Assembly (NCBI GenBank): GCA_965602675.1
Contig: CBFCZO010000002.1
Location: 1 to 64,000 of the forward strand
Direction: 5' to 3'
Length of the DNA stretch: 64,000 nucleotides
From: DATKUA01 sp965602675
Lineage (GTDB): Bacteria; Acidobacteriota; DATKUA01
Both the position numbers and the translations under genes were made by a program. Shown piece after piece: positions 27,574-36,769 of this stretch (positions are counted from its first letter, which is position 1; each line of letters starts with the position of its first letter). Below the pieces are notes generated by a model that was not told the DNA's origin, searched no databases, and saw only the letters and a list, made by a program, of their open reading frames with translations.

Positions 27574-28443
27574 TTACAGATGAGAAGAGAGAAAACCGAA
27601 GAGTGTCTCTGTAGCTTTGGCGAATGCCGGATCGGATTCGGAGGAATTGCTTTTCCAATTCATCGAGTGATCGCAGTCCTCGATTATCGACAGCACGGAG
27701 AGACGTTGATCTGAATGCTCGTAAAGCACCTTTGAATTTTCAGTCGGAACTGTAGAGTCCTTCGCGCCGTGAAAAATCAGCCAGGGAATCGTGATTTTAC
27801 CTGCGGCCCTGAGAAGATGGTACGAAGATGAATGAAGTTCGTAATCTTCCAGCGCAGAAGGACCGAGAACAAGATCGCCTTTGCCTGGATATTCGATACG
27901 CATCTCGCGATTTTCGTCCCAGAAGTCCATCATGCGATTGTCGAAGGCAAACCAGTCCGACATGGCACCGATGGTGCACAAGACCTTCACTCGCGCGCTC
28001 TTGTTTTCATAGACCGGATCGGATGAGTAAAGAACCGCAGTGGCGCCTCCCCTGCTGAATCCGATTAAAGCGCAGTGGCTGATGTCGAGCCTCTCGGAAA
28101 AAGGAAGCTCTCCGGACCCGAGGGCATCGAAAAGGACTGCGTAATCCTCGAGCTCGCTTTTGATCGTGTTCTCTCTGAAGAGATCGGGCCGGTTGATGCT
28201 TCTGCTGGGCGGCGTTACGCCGGATTGCGAAAAACTGAAACGGACTGCTGCGTACCCCTTTTCAACCGCTCTTTTTGTTAGATAAGGGAAAAATCCCCAG
28301 TCCTTATAACCAAGAAAGCCGTGACTGATTACGATAACCGGATAGCTTTGCCTGTCCAGTTTTCCACTGGGATCCGGTGTCTCAAGATCACCATAGATCG
28401 GTTGGCGGCCGGCTCTTTCTAAAATAAAAGAGGTTTCCGACAA
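27574..28443 (-). CDS. Alpha/beta hydrolase, probable esterase
   Basis: A 289-residue alpha/beta-hydrolase starting at TTG. The oxyanion-hole region is VISHGFLGYKD, the nucleophile elbow is GFSRGG (Ser), the acid is HGAKDSTVP (Asp) and the base CDHSMNW (His), so the triad is complete. No signal peptide is seen. The resemblance is to dienelactone hydrolase/BAAT-like proteins; substrate unknown. It stands alone between the Lpt gene and the M3 peptidase, all on the minus strand but separated by more than 100 bp. Confidence 0.85.
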   Translation of the reverse strand: MSETSFILERAGRQPIYGDLETPDPSGKLDRQSYPVIVISHGFLGYKDWGFFPYLTKRAVEKGYAAVRFSFSQSGVTPPSRSINRPDLFRENTIKSELEDYAVLFDALGSGELPFSERLDISHCALIGFSRGGATAVLYSSDPVYENKSARVKVLCTIGAMSDWFAFDNRMMDFWDENREMRIEYPGKGDLVLGPSALEDYELHSSSYHLLRAAGKITIPWLIFHGAKDSTVPTENSKVLYEHSDQRLSVLSIIEDCDHSMNWKSNSSESDPAFAKATETLFGFLSSHL

Positions 28444-28502
28444 TTGTATCCCCCCGCGTGGTTTATGCAGAATGATACCTTAGCGCGTTGCGGTCTGCAG
28501 CC

Positions 28503-28530
28503 AATAAAACAAATTGGCTTGCCAAGCCAA
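28503..28530 (-). terminator. Intrinsic terminator after the M3 peptidase gene
   Basis: On the minus strand, an 8-bp perfect stem (28523-28530 with 28514-28521) is followed by TTTGTTTTATT. It lies about 28 bp after the peptidase stop. Confidence 0.75.
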
Positions 28531-28557
28531 GCAAAAATTACTGTAAGTCATTATATA

Positions 28558-30288
28558 TCAATGAGATGAGGCTGCTTTCAGCTGATCTAGAGTGGTCAGA
28601 ATCAATTTGACGGCTCCTTTCAGCCGGGTACCGCCGAATGAAAACTCGGCTCCGGCGGTCCGATAGAGAAGCCGTAGCGGCGCCGATCCTTTCGCCAGCG
28701 CCTCGCGGTAGCTCGCCACCGCCGCGGCTCGGTCTTTCAGCGAGTTGGCCCATACCTGGATGGCGCCCAGCTGTGCAAGGCCGTATTCGACGTAATAGAA
28801 CGGTATCTGGTGGATGTGGAGCTTACGATGCCAGCCGGTTGCCAAGTCCTGCTCCAGGCCGGTGTAGTCGATCCCGGGTATGAAACGTTGCCAGAGCTCT
28901 GCCCACTTTTTATCGCAGTGGGACGGATTCGTCGCGGCATCGTGGTGCTCGTAGACCCAGTGCTGGAAAGCGTCGACAACGGCCATATAGGGCCAGAAGA
29001 GGATGATCTTCTCCAGGTGTTCGGTCCTGGCTCTGGCGGCGTCCTGCGCGGAGTAGAATCCCCCGCCCTCGTCGGTGAGAAACGGCGAGCCGAGCAATTC
29101 CATCGACATCGAGGCCACCTCGGCGAACTCCATGCCGTAGTCCCATTGCTGGTGATACGGCAGGGCGGCAACCTCGAAAGCGTGGAACGCGTGTCCCGCT
29201 TCGTGGAGAAGAGTTTTGACGTCGCGATGCAGTCCGACGGCGTTCATAAAAATGAAAGGCTTTCTTGCGGCAGCGAAGAAAGTACAGAATCCGCCCGGCG
29301 CCTTTCCCTTGCGATTGGCCAGATCGAGCAGCCCTTCTTCTCGCATGACGTTGAAATAATCGCCGAGCTCGGAATCGACTTTATTAAAGATCGCTGCGGC
29401 TTTTTCTTCCAGTGTTTCAGCCGATTCGAAAGGCCTTAGAGCCTTTCTGGAGAGCGGATCGACATCGAGGTCCCAGGGGCGAAGTTTTGCCAGGTAGAGG
29501 CGTTTCCTGCGCTTTTCGTAGATCGCTGTGGCGGCGGGCACGACATCCTTCTCTATCGCCTCGTGGAAGCGGAAGCAATCCGCGGGCGAGTAGTCGAAAC
29601 GCAGCATCTGCCGCCAGCGGAAGTCGCGGTAGGCATCGAAGCCGGCGTTGGAGGCGAGTTTTCTCCGCAGCGGCATGAACTTGGTCCAGAGGTCGTTGAT
29701 CGCCTCACGGTCGGCGAGCTGCCTTTCCGATGCCAGCCGCCATGCTTCCTCGCGCCTGTCGCGATCTGACTCCTGGTAGACGGTCGAGAGCTTCGAAAGG
29801 GTAATCTCCTCGCCGTCCCACTCGACTGTCTGCGCGCCGACGATCTTGTCGTACTCCGAGCCGAGCTTTTCCTCCTCCGCCAGCAGCGGCAGGTTTTCGT
29901 CCCGGTGAAGATCAGCCTCGGCTTTCATGTTTTCCAACGGACGATCGAATAGCTCCGGTTTCAGTCCGCTGTCGATCAGCTTGCGCTTCAACCTCGTTTC
30001 GAATGGCTGCGAAGCAAGATAGACCTTTTCGACGAAATCGTGGAATCTGCCACGGGCGCTCTCGTCTTCGGTATTGCCGGCAAGGTCTACGTGTAACCGC
30101 GAATAAGACTCGCTGATCAGGGCGTGCAGTATCGTCCAGTCGCGTAGCCAGGGCTGGAGCGTGGAGGCGGCGAGGTGGCGGGACTCGAGATCGGTGAAAT
30201 ATGGCTCTATCTCCGGCCATGTCAGCTTCGCGAATGTCTCGCTGTTCGCCGGCAAACCCGAGAAATCGCTTCCGCGGTTGGGTGCCAT
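28558..30288 (-). CDS. M3-family oligoendopeptidase (PepF/thimet type)
   Basis: A 576-residue zinc metallopeptidase, cytoplasmic since no signal is present. I start at the ATG at 30288 because CGGAGG lies 9 bases upstream; a TTG at 30297 would touch that site. The HEAGHAFHAFE motif supplies two His ligands and the catalytic Glu; the third ligand is likely the Glu in EFAEVASMSMELL. Upstream segments such as LHRDVKTLLHEAGH match M3 oligoendopeptidases, which degrade short peptides. It overlaps nothing and ends in a terminator. Confidence 0.93.
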   Translation of the reverse strand: MAPNRGSDFSGLPANSETFAKLTWPEIEPYFTDLESRHLAASTLQPWLRDWTILHALISESYSRLHVDLAGNTEDESARGRFHDFVEKVYLASQPFETRLKRKLIDSGLKPELFDRPLENMKAEADLHRDENLPLLAEEEKLGSEYDKIVGAQTVEWDGEEITLSKLSTVYQESDRDRREEAWRLASERQLADREAINDLWTKFMPLRRKLASNAGFDAYRDFRWRQMLRFDYSPADCFRFHEAIEKDVVPAATAIYEKRRKRLYLAKLRPWDLDVDPLSRKALRPFESAETLEEKAAAIFNKVDSELGDYFNVMREEGLLDLANRKGKAPGGFCTFFAAARKPFIFMNAVGLHRDVKTLLHEAGHAFHAFEVAALPYHQQWDYGMEFAEVASMSMELLGSPFLTDEGGGFYSAQDAARARTEHLEKIILFWPYMAVVDAFQHWVYEHHDAATNPSHCDKKWAELWQRFIPGIDYTGLEQDLATGWHRKLHIHQIPFYYVEYGLAQLGAIQVWANSLKDRAAAVASYREALAKGSAPLRLLYRTAGAEFSFGGTRLKGAVKLILTTLDQLKAASSH

Positions 30289-30385
30289 TTCGGTCAACCT
30301 CCGTACGCAGATTTGTCGTCTTAAAAAATATTATGCCGGAATCAGTGAGATTTTCTTTCCGAGGCGGCACTTCCCTACCCGGGTC

Positions 30386-31102
30386 TCATTCGGGCGTCTC
30401 GGGCTCCGCTTTCTTGCTCAGCTCTTTAATCTTAAGCTCGATGTTGGTGCTGAGAGTCGAGTTGAGATCCGTCGTCTCGCTCGCCTTGGCCTTGTTGTAG
30501 TAGCTTAGGGCTTCTTCATTCTTGCCCAGCTCTTCGAGGCAGTTTCCGGCCTTCCAGGCGAACAGTGCCAGGGGCATTTGGTCCGTGCCCGCGTCGGCAA
30601 CGCGACGATAAATTGCGCAGGCTTCCTCGTGCTTCTCGTCGCCTTCCATCACTTCACCGAGGCGAAGCGAGGCGAGCTCCCAGTAATAGGGGTGCCGGCT
30701 CTCGACGACGGCCTGAAGATCCTCGATCGCTTCCTTGTTCTTCCCGAGCTCGAGTCTCAGGATTCCCAAGCGGAATCTGGCTACAATGCCGGAGGCGGTC
30801 CCGCCGTGATTCTGCGCCACGGCCTGCAATTCCTTCTCCACGTCGGCCAGGCCGATGCCGGAACTGTCTTCGGCGTACCTGGCCTCCTGCAGCGAATCGA
30901 GCGCTGTCTTGAGATCCGCCGTGGCGTTCCCTTCGCGGAAATCGATAAACCAGGTGATTCCGAACCAACCAACGACAATAATTATTATTGCGCCGATGAA
31001 GAACAATATCGTGCGGCTGTTATCGGCCAGGTATTCCTGCACCACACCCATCGTTTCAAGAAATTTATCGGTTTTTATCTCGTGCCGTTCTTTTGCCTTC
31101 AT
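30386..31102 (-). CDS. YfgM-like membrane-anchored TPR protein
   Basis: A 238-residue protein: short charged cytoplasmic N-terminus, one transmembrane helix (about residues 32-54, IGAIIIIVVGWFGITWFI), then a periplasmic domain of TPR-like helical pairs (about 90-235) and an acidic tail. This is the architecture of YfgM/Tol-Pal-like TPR_21 proteins. YfgM of Escherichia coli works with the PpiD chaperone at SecYEG; no ppiD or bamB is adjacent here, so that role is only a guess. Confidence 0.75.
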   Translation of the reverse strand: MKAKERHEIKTDKFLETMGVVQEYLADNSRTILFFIGAIIIIVVGWFGITWFIDFREGNATADLKTALDSLQEARYAEDSSGIGLADVEKELQAVAQNHGGTASGIVARFRLGILRLELGKNKEAIEDLQAVVESRHPYYWELASLRLGEVMEGDEKHEEACAIYRRVADAGTDQMPLALFAWKAGNCLEELGKNEEALSYYNKAKASETTDLNSTLSTNIELKIKELSKKAEPETPE

Positions 31103-31227
31103 CTCACTATCGCCTTTGAGTTCAACGGTTTGTTGGAACGGCGCATGCTATCGCAACAGGCGTCGCCAGTCAAGGAATCTGACGATGCTCACAGAACCGG
31201 TTTGGCAGTCAAATGTTCATTGAGATA

Positions 31228-31257
31228 TTGCGCTTACCCGAGCCGTGCGCTGATAAT
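31228..31257 (+). promoter_or_regulatory. Possible promoter for the C69 dipeptidase
   Basis: TTGCGC (31228-31233), 18-base spacer, GATAAT (31252-31257). The -10 is good, the -35 moderate. The start codon at 31286 follows with CAGGGGG as ribosome binding site. Confidence 0.4.
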
Positions 31258-31285
31258 GCCATGTTGAATTCAGGGGGTGTCTTAA

Positions 31286-32938
31286 ATGAAAAAAACAGGA
31301 GTTTCGCGCCGGACGGCGCTGTGTGCCGCGTTTATCTGGATGGTTGCGTCGGTTTTTGGTTTTCCGTGCACGAACATCGTCGTGGGTAAAAAAGCATCAG
31401 TTGACGGCTGTGTGATTACATCGCATACCGGCTGTTGCAACGAATGCAGGGTCCATGTCGTCCCTGCCAGGACCTGGCCAAAGGATTCGAAGGCGCCCGT
31501 ATATTACGGCCTGCAGGATGTCAGAAAGCCGATCGACAACTACGGCGAGATCATCGGGTATATCCCCCAGGTCGAAAAAACATACGCATATTTCCACACC
31601 GGCTACTCGCACATCAACGAGCACCAGCTCGCAATCGGCGAGAGCACGATGAGCCAGCGCGCCGAACTGAGAGTGAGCCGGGAGGATGGCGCGAAGCAGA
31701 TCATGACCATCGAGCAGGCGATGATCTTCGCCCTCGAGCGTTGCACGACTTCGCGAGAGGCACTTGAGCTGATCACCTCGCTCGTCGAGGAATATGGTTT
31801 CCTCCCATCCTGCGGTCCCGAATCGGAAGCGCTCTGCATTGCCGATCCGAACGAGGTATGGATCCTCGAGGTGTTCAGCGTAGGCCCCGGCTGGGAGCCG
31901 GGCAGCGGCGAGTTGGGCGCGATCTGGGCGGCGCAGCGCGTGCCCGACGACCACATCGCGATCGTGCCCAATTGGAGCGTGATCAAGGAGATCGACCTCA
32001 GCAAGCCCGACGAATTCAAAGCCTCGGAGAACTACATGCAGGTGGCGATCGACCGCGGTTGGTACGATCCTGCCGCCGGCCGCCCGTTCATTTGGCAGGA
32101 GATTTATACGCCGATGCCGCGCGAGTGGGCGATCAGCCGCCTCTATCTCTTCTTCAGCCAGTTCGCTCCCAACTACAAGGAATGGCCCGACAAAAAGCTC
32201 ACTTCGTCCTTCAAGGGCTACGACGCTTACCACCAGTATCTCGAGCCGCTTTCAACCTATCCGTTTTCGATCAAGCCCGAGAAAAAGCTCTCGGTGCAGG
32301 ACGTCATCGCCTTCCAACGCTCGGTGTTCGAGGGGACGATTTACGATATGACCGCCGACGCCGACTGGCTCGTGCCCGACGGCGAAGGCGGCTACAAGAA
32401 GAGCCCGCTGGCCACCCCCTTCCCCACTCGCGACTGGCGCGAACTTCTCGATATCACCTGGCGCCGCATGGTCTCGCGCGGCGGCTATGGCATGGTGGCT
32501 CAGCTCAGGGGCTGGCTGCCCGATCCGATCGGCGGTGTCTACTGGTTCTATCTCGATAACCAGCACACCAGCACCTATGTGCCGATCTACGCCGGAGTGC
32601 AACAGATCTCGCCGCTATATAAAACCTACGATCCCGACGAGTTCAGCGAGGATTCCGCGCGCTGGGCGATCGACTTCATCGACAACCTGCTCTACCTGCG
32701 CTGGCAGGAGGCTATCAAGGACCTGCGAGCCGCCCGCGACCCGCTCGAATCCCGCTTCTTCTCCGAGCAGGCGGAGATCGACGCCAAAGCCCTTGAACTC
32801 TACAACCAGGATCCCGAGGCGGCGAAGAAATTCCTCACCGACTACACTAACCGCAGCATGGAAGAAATCGTCGATATGTACCGTAAACTGCGAAACCTGC
32901 TGATTACAAAGTACACCAACAACAAGCTGGGGCTGTAG
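31286..32938 (+). CDS. Secreted C69-family dipeptidase (PepD-like Ntn hydrolase)
   Basis: A 550-residue protein with a Sec signal peptide (residues 1-27) that ends right before Cys28 in GFP-CTNIVVGKKAS. In family C69 the free N-terminal Cys produced by processing is the nucleophile, so signal cleavage itself would expose the active site. Other family marks are SHTG near residue 47, INEHQLAIGEST (about 110-121), PNEVWILEVF and the NCHQ-like SRLYLFFS region. It cleaves dipeptides, presumably in the periplasm. It is a lone plus-strand gene between minus-strand units. Confidence 0.9.
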   Translation: MKKTGVSRRTALCAAFIWMVASVFGFPCTNIVVGKKASVDGCVITSHTGCCNECRVHVVPARTWPKDSKAPVYYGLQDVRKPIDNYGEIIGYIPQVEKTYAYFHTGYSHINEHQLAIGESTMSQRAELRVSREDGAKQIMTIEQAMIFALERCTTSREALELITSLVEEYGFLPSCGPESEALCIADPNEVWILEVFSVGPGWEPGSGELGAIWAAQRVPDDHIAIVPNWSVIKEIDLSKPDEFKASENYMQVAIDRGWYDPAAGRPFIWQEIYTPMPREWAISRLYLFFSQFAPNYKEWPDKKLTSSFKGYDAYHQYLEPLSTYPFSIKPEKKLSVQDVIAFQRSVFEGTIYDMTADADWLVPDGEGGYKKSPLATPFPTRDWRELLDITWRRMVSRGGYGMVAQLRGWLPDPIGGVYWFYLDNQHTSTYVPIYAGVQQISPLYKTYDPDEFSEDSARWAIDFIDNLLYLRWQEAIKDLRAARDPLESRFFSEQAEIDAKALELYNQDPEAAKKFLTDYTNRSMEEIVDMYRKLRNLLITKYTNNKLGL

Positions 32939-32959
32939 TTTCGATTCCCTACGGGATTA

Positions 32960-34483
32960 TTATTTCATGCGCAGGACGACGGCCGTCATGTCGTCGAACT
33001 GCTCAGCGGAGCCGATGTGGATTCGAACTTCGGTGATGAGGGCGTCGAGGAGTTCCTCGGGAGATTCGTAGACGCGGCTACTGAGAAGTTCTTCGAGCCG
33101 CTCGTAGCCGAAGACGGAGCCTTCCTCGTCCAGAGCCTCGACTATGCCGTCGGAGTAATAGACGAGAAAATCGCCAGGCTCGAGTTTATGCCGCTGCGAG
33201 CTGAAAGCCAGGTCCGATTTGACCCCAAGCGGATAGGAGATCGCTTCCAGCGCGATGACATCGGGCTTGTTTCCCCTGATTATATAAGTGAACGGGTGGC
33301 CGGCGTCCGCGTAGTCGATCGATAATTCCTTGAAATCGATTACGGAATAGAAGAGCGTCACCATCGAGCGCGGTTCGCTGAGGCTGAGCAGGATGTTGTT
33401 CATCGACGACATCATCTGGTTGACCTCGCCCGTGTAACTTAGTTGTGTATGAATGCAGCTTTTAGTGATCGCCATCAGTAAACCCGCGCTCATGCCGTGT
33501 CCCGAGACGTCGCCGATAATCACACCCAGCTTGTCGTTGCCCATCGGCAGGTAGTCGTAGAAATCACCGCCAACCTCCGTGGCGGGCTCAAAGTATGTCG
33601 CTACCTCCAGGCGCGCGTGCTCCGGGATCGTACGAGGCAGCAGGTTGAACTGTACCTCGCGGGCGATGAGGAATTCCTTCTTGAGCTTCTCTTTTTCGCG
33701 CAGCCCTTCTGTCATGTAGTTGAACGTACGAGCCAACGTCCCGATTTCGTCCCGCGTGGGAATGTCGACGTTCTGGTTCAGGTCTCCTGCGCTCACCCGC
33801 TTCATCGCCTCCTCGAGCACCTTGATCGGCCGGGAGATTGCGCTGCCGAGGAAGACCGACGCGATGATGCCGATCACGATATACACGGAGAAGATGCTGA
33901 GGTTGATGAGAATCGCCTGGAAAATCTCGGCTTCCAGTCCCCGGGTGCTGAAGCCCAGGCGGATCAGGCGGAGATCTTCAGCGGCACTGTCCCGCCTGAG
34001 ATTGATTTCGACGATCCGAAGGCTGTTGCTGGATTCCGTAATGCGCCGGCGGTAGAGCTTGTCGATGAATTCCCGCTCCTCTTCAGCCGTCTCGATCGGA
34101 TGCTCCTCGATCACATCGCGGCCGCCCGCTCTGTTGACTACCTTGTAGGAGCCGACAAGCGACCGGTTTACGGCACCGGCGAGGATAGCGCCTTCCTGAT
34201 CGTGCAGTGATATGAAGACGATATCCTGAGAGAGATCCTCCTGGCTAAGAAAGCGGCGAAGATAGCGTTGTACCTCGTTGTAGTTGGTACGCCGCTCGGC
34301 GAGTATGTTGAAGCTGAGGATAGTCTTCGCAACCGTAATCGCTCTCTTCTCGCGCTCTTCTTTGCGGAGGTTGCGGTCGCGCTCTATCTGCAGGAATCCG
34401 ATTGATAGCAGGATCGCCACTATCAGGAAGACTACCAGCACGGTAATCTTGGTTTTCAAACTGAATGCTGTGCGTCCCAACAT
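32960..34483 (-). CDS. Membrane PP2C/SpoIIE-type phosphatase with HAMP domain (RsbU-like)
   Basis: A 507-residue protein from the ATG at 34483 (a TTG at 34495 would add four residues; no clear ribosome binding site decides). One transmembrane helix is near residues 14-34, then a periplasmic sensor region (about 35-195), a second helix (about 200-222), a HAMP domain (about 222-275, RPIKVLEEAMKRVSAGDLNQNV), a linker and a SpoIIE phosphatase domain (about 300-507). Metal-binding Asp are in GGDFYDY and VIGDVSGHGMSAGLLM; later DYADAGHPF and VYYSDGIVEA. Such proteins dephosphorylate STAS-domain antagonists in partner-switching pathways. Neither a STAS protein nor an anti-sigma kinase lies next to it. 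Confidence 0.92.
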   Translation of the reverse strand: MLGRTAFSLKTKITVLVVFLIVAILLSIGFLQIERDRNLRKEEREKRAITVAKTILSFNILAERRTNYNEVQRYLRRFLSQEDLSQDIVFISLHDQEGAILAGAVNRSLVGSYKVVNRAGGRDVIEEHPIETAEEEREFIDKLYRRRITESSNSLRIVEINLRRDSAAEDLRLIRLGFSTRGLEAEIFQAILINLSIFSVYIVIGIIASVFLGSAISRPIKVLEEAMKRVSAGDLNQNVDIPTRDEIGTLARTFNYMTEGLREKEKLKKEFLIAREVQFNLLPRTIPEHARLEVATYFEPATEVGGDFYDYLPMGNDKLGVIIGDVSGHGMSAGLLMAITKSCIHTQLSYTGEVNQMMSSMNNILLSLSEPRSMVTLFYSVIDFKELSIDYADAGHPFTYIIRGNKPDVIALEAISYPLGVKSDLAFSSQRHKLEPGDFLVYYSDGIVEALDEEGSVFGYERLEELLSSRVYESPEELLDALITEVRIHIGSAEQFDDMTAVVLRMK

Positions 34484-34570
34484 ATTCAGAGGCAATCCGG
34501 CTGTTTCTTATATTCGTTCAGTCATTATAACGGTTGAACAACGCCTTGGTTCTTTTCTTGCCGCAGATAT

Positions 34571-35050
34571 TTATCGTTCGGCGTTTTTTTCTATCTCGGT
34601 CAACGAAGTTCGCCTTACAGCGAGCGATGCCAGCTCCGTGCCGTTGTTTGCCTGCAAGCGCTCCAAAAGCCTGATGACAACCATTCCGCGGTCGAATTCT
34701 GCATCATCATAAATGACCTTCTCGATGTGGGCAATATAGGCATCAATGTCGAGAGGAGCCGTTGCGACGACAGCGCTGATTTCGATATCAGGCAAATTTC
34801 CGCTTTCATCGATGGATACCGAGAATGAAGCCTGCGGGAACGCTTTGTGTAAGGCCTCTTCGAGCAGAATCGATTGCGGATGCTTTTGCTGCGGCAGGTA
34901 AAGCCGGGTGAAGATGAAGATGGTGATTGCCGCTCCCAGGCTCAGGATGATCAGGATCAGATTTCGCGTATAGATTCGTTTCAGCCGCGCACGCTCCTCT
35001 TCCTCCTCAAGCTTCCTGTCGCGCCAATCGTGTCTGATAGGTATGAACAT
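34571..35050 (-). CDS. Hypothetical single-pass membrane protein
   Basis: A 159-residue protein: strongly charged cytoplasmic N-terminus with a KLEEEEERARLKR stretch, one transmembrane helix (about 29-50), and a soluble domain (about 60-159) with alternating beta strands and helices. I recognise no family. It lies between bactofilin and the SpoIIE-type phosphatase on the same strand, about 100 bp from bactofilin, so it may be a membrane partner of the bactofilin filament; this is inference from position only. Confidence 0.6.
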   Translation of the reverse strand: MFIPIRHDWRDRKLEEEEERARLKRIYTRNLILIILSLGAAITIFIFTRLYLPQQKHPQSILLEEALHKAFPQASFSVSIDESGNLPDIEISAVVATAPLDIDAYIAHIEKVIYDDAEFDRGMVVIRLLERLQANNGTELASLAVRRTSLTEIEKNAER

Positions 35051-35153
35051 TCGATTCCATCCAGTCCCGGCTACATATATGATAACGCAAACTGCGGGCG
35101 TACCCGTACATACATCGATCTGGATTCATGAATACGCGTTAACGAGAGACTTT

Positions 35154-35657
35154 TCAGCTGTCAGTGGAGACCATGCTCGGCGTTCCTGCACCGCCTCGCA
35201 GCTCGAATTTCTTTTTTTCGCCTTTGTCGACCGCTGTGGATCCCCCCGGCCCCAGATCCCCGGTCTTGTGGCTCATGTCTATGTTGCCCTTGAAGTGGGC
35301 GCCCTCGGAGATCATGAGCTTCGGCGAGTGGATGTTCCCCTCAACTGTGCCGCTGTGCTCAATGCTCACCTTTTCCGATGCAACGACATCACCGATTATT
35401 CTCCCGTGAATCTGAAGCGATGTGGCAGTCACATCAGCCTTGATAATTCCGTTCCTGCCTACCGTCACGGAATTCTTGACCGTCAAGTTGCCCTCGATCC
35501 GCCCCTCGTTGAAAAGGGCGTCGTTAGACATAATGTCTCCCTTGATGACGGTACCCTGGCTGATTTCAGTACGCCGCGTACTCACCGGCGGCGAAGTCTC
35601 CCCGACAGGCTGGGGCCGATTCTCGGAAGACTTCTTCGGCTTGCCAAAGATGCCCAC
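35154..35657 (-). CDS. Bactofilin
   Basis: A 167-residue cytoskeletal protein starting at GTG with CGGAG upstream. A proline-rich, basic N-terminal tail (1-35) precedes the right-handed beta-helix made of hexapeptide-like repeats (about 36-130: GTVIKGDI, GRIEGNL, GIIKADV, GRIIGDVVA, GTVEGNI, AHFKGNI), followed by a disordered tail. Bactofilins polymerise without nucleotide and scaffold cell-wall or polar proteins, often by binding M23 peptidases; an M23 lipoprotein is in the window but 20 kb away. Confidence 0.92.
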   Translation of the reverse strand: MGIFGKPKKSSENRPQPVGETSPPVSTRRTEISQGTVIKGDIMSNDALFNEGRIEGNLTVKNSVTVGRNGIIKADVTATSLQIHGRIIGDVVASEKVSIEHSGTVEGNIHSPKLMISEGAHFKGNIDMSHKTGDLGPGGSTAVDKGEKKKFELRGGAGTPSMVSTDS

Positions 35658-35694
35658 TTTGATCTCCGATTATCAAGTGTTAAAGAATATGGCC

Positions 35695-35770
35695 TGGAGC
35701 GGGCAACGGGGCTCGAACCCGCGACCTCAAGCTTGGGAAGCTCGCGCTCTACCAACTGAGCTATGCCCGC
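35695..35770 (-). tRNA. tRNA-Gly (CCC)
   Basis: A 76-nt cloverleaf on the minus strand with encoded CCA. Acceptor GCGGGCA pairs with TGCCCGC, the D-stem is GCTC/GAGC, the anticodon stem CGAGC/GCTTG encloses TTCCCAA (anticodon CCC), and the T-arm carries TTCGAGC. It resembles Escherichia coli tRNA-Gly(CCC). Confidence 0.96.
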
Positions 35771-35796
35771 AACATCGGCAGTTTCCCCCGCCCAAG

Positions 35797-35825
35797 ATCG
35801 TAACCCCGGGTTACTTTACTGTCAA
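35797..35825 (-). promoter_or_regulatory. Sigma-70-type promoter for tRNA-Gly
   Basis: Read on the minus strand: TTGACA (35825-35820), 17-base spacer, TACGAT (35802-35797), about 27 bp before the tRNA 5' end. Confidence 0.65.
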
Positions 35826-35869
35826 GATAATGCAAAAAGTCGGTTCTTTCCAGCGTGTGTGAGGTGGGG

Positions 35870-36328
35870 TCACAGAGCTTCATCAACCACATGTTTTTCA
35901 AAGTAGTCCTGCAGTATTTTGTGGTGGTCGAAGGCAATGTCCTCGGGAAGCCCGTCCGGCAGAAAAATCGCCGCCTCCGCGGCGTCGTCCATTGCACGGG
36001 GTTTCCCCTGAGCCGTCGCGGTGAAAACGGTGGAGATCGTGTGGTGGCGCGGGTCGCGATCGGGATCGGAATATACCCCTAGCAATCCGGTCAGAGTCAC
36101 CTCGAGATTTGTTTCCTCGGCGGCTTCTCTCACCGCCGCATCCTCAACTCTCTCCCCATAATCTACGAAACCGCCGGGTATGGCCCATCCGAAAGGCGGA
36201 TTTTTCCGCTTGATCAGGACTATCCCCTTCTCTCCTTCGCCGCTTTCGACTTCGATAATGATGTCGACGGTGGGCACTGGATTGCGGAAACGATTGATCT
36301 CGGCGCCGCACTTCGGGCATTGGGGCAT
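35870..36328 (-). CDS. Nudix hydrolase with N-terminal zinc-ribbon-like motif
   Basis: A 152-residue protein. The Nudix box reads GGFVDYGERVEDAAVREAAEE-TN, complete for metal binding (REAAEE) with Asn where Gly is usual after it. The N-terminus has CPKCGAEINRFRNP; only two Cys are present, so a full zinc site would need another ligand or a dimer. Nudix enzymes hydrolyse nucleoside diphosphate derivatives; the PGGFVDYGE context resembles ADP-ribose pyrophosphatase-like and NudC-like groups. It begins 6 bp after the epimerase stop and is probably co-transcribed with rex. Confidence 0.88.
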   Translation of the reverse strand: MPQCPKCGAEINRFRNPVPTVDIIIEVESGEGEKGIVLIKRKNPPFGWAIPGGFVDYGERVEDAAVREAAEETNLEVTLTGLLGVYSDPDRDPRHHTISTVFTATAQGKPRAMDDAAEAAIFLPDGLPEDIAFDHHKILQDYFEKHVVDEAL

Positions 36329-36334
36329 TTGTGC

Positions 36335-36742
36335 TCAACCTTTCGGGTGTTGACAAAGCTCGAGCAGCACCTTGCCGGTAGCCTTCGGATGAACGAACGC
36401 TACCAGCGTGCCGTGAGCACCGGGTACCGCTTCCTCGTTGATCAGAACAGTGCCCCTCTCCCTGAGAGAAGCCAGGGTTGCCTTGATATCGTCGACTCTC
36501 AGGGCCAGGTGATGTATCCCCTCTCCCTTCGATTCGATGAATTTGGCGATCGGTCCGTCGTCGTTGGTTGATTCCAGCAGCTCGATCTTGGTTTCCCCAA
36601 TCCTCAGCATAGCCACACGGACCTTCTGGCTGGCAACCTCTTCCTTGCCGACGAGTTCGAGGCCGAGGATTTCACCGTAGAATTTCAGCGATTCGTCCAG
36701 ATTGCGGACGGCTATCCCGAGATGATCTATCTTCTCGATCAT
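36335..36742 (-). CDS. mce: Methylmalonyl-CoA epimerase
   Basis: A 135-residue glyoxalase-fold protein. IDHLGIAV carries the first metal His, GEGIHHLALRVDDI the second, and VLLELCQ the metal Glu at the C-terminus; TKIELLES lies at the core. It interconverts (R)- and (S)-methylmalonyl-CoA in propionate or succinate metabolism. The mutase is not in the window. It sits between rex and the Nudix gene, implying redox-linked transcription if the rex promoter reads through. Confidence 0.9.
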   Translation of the reverse strand: MIEKIDHLGIAVRNLDESLKFYGEILGLELVGKEEVASQKVRVAMLRIGETKIELLESTNDDGPIAKFIESKGEGIHHLALRVDDIKATLASLRERGTVLINEEAVPGAHGTLVAFVHPKATGKVLLELCQHPKG

Positions 36743-36769
36743 TTATCAATCGTCCCGGCTGGGACGTCC

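Noticed and set aside
35422..35862. Plus-strand frames over the tRNA-Gly and bactofilin region
   Set aside because: They contain the typical translated-tRNA strings (GSNPRPQAWEARALPTEL, ERATGLEPATSS) and run antisense to bactofilin and the tRNA.
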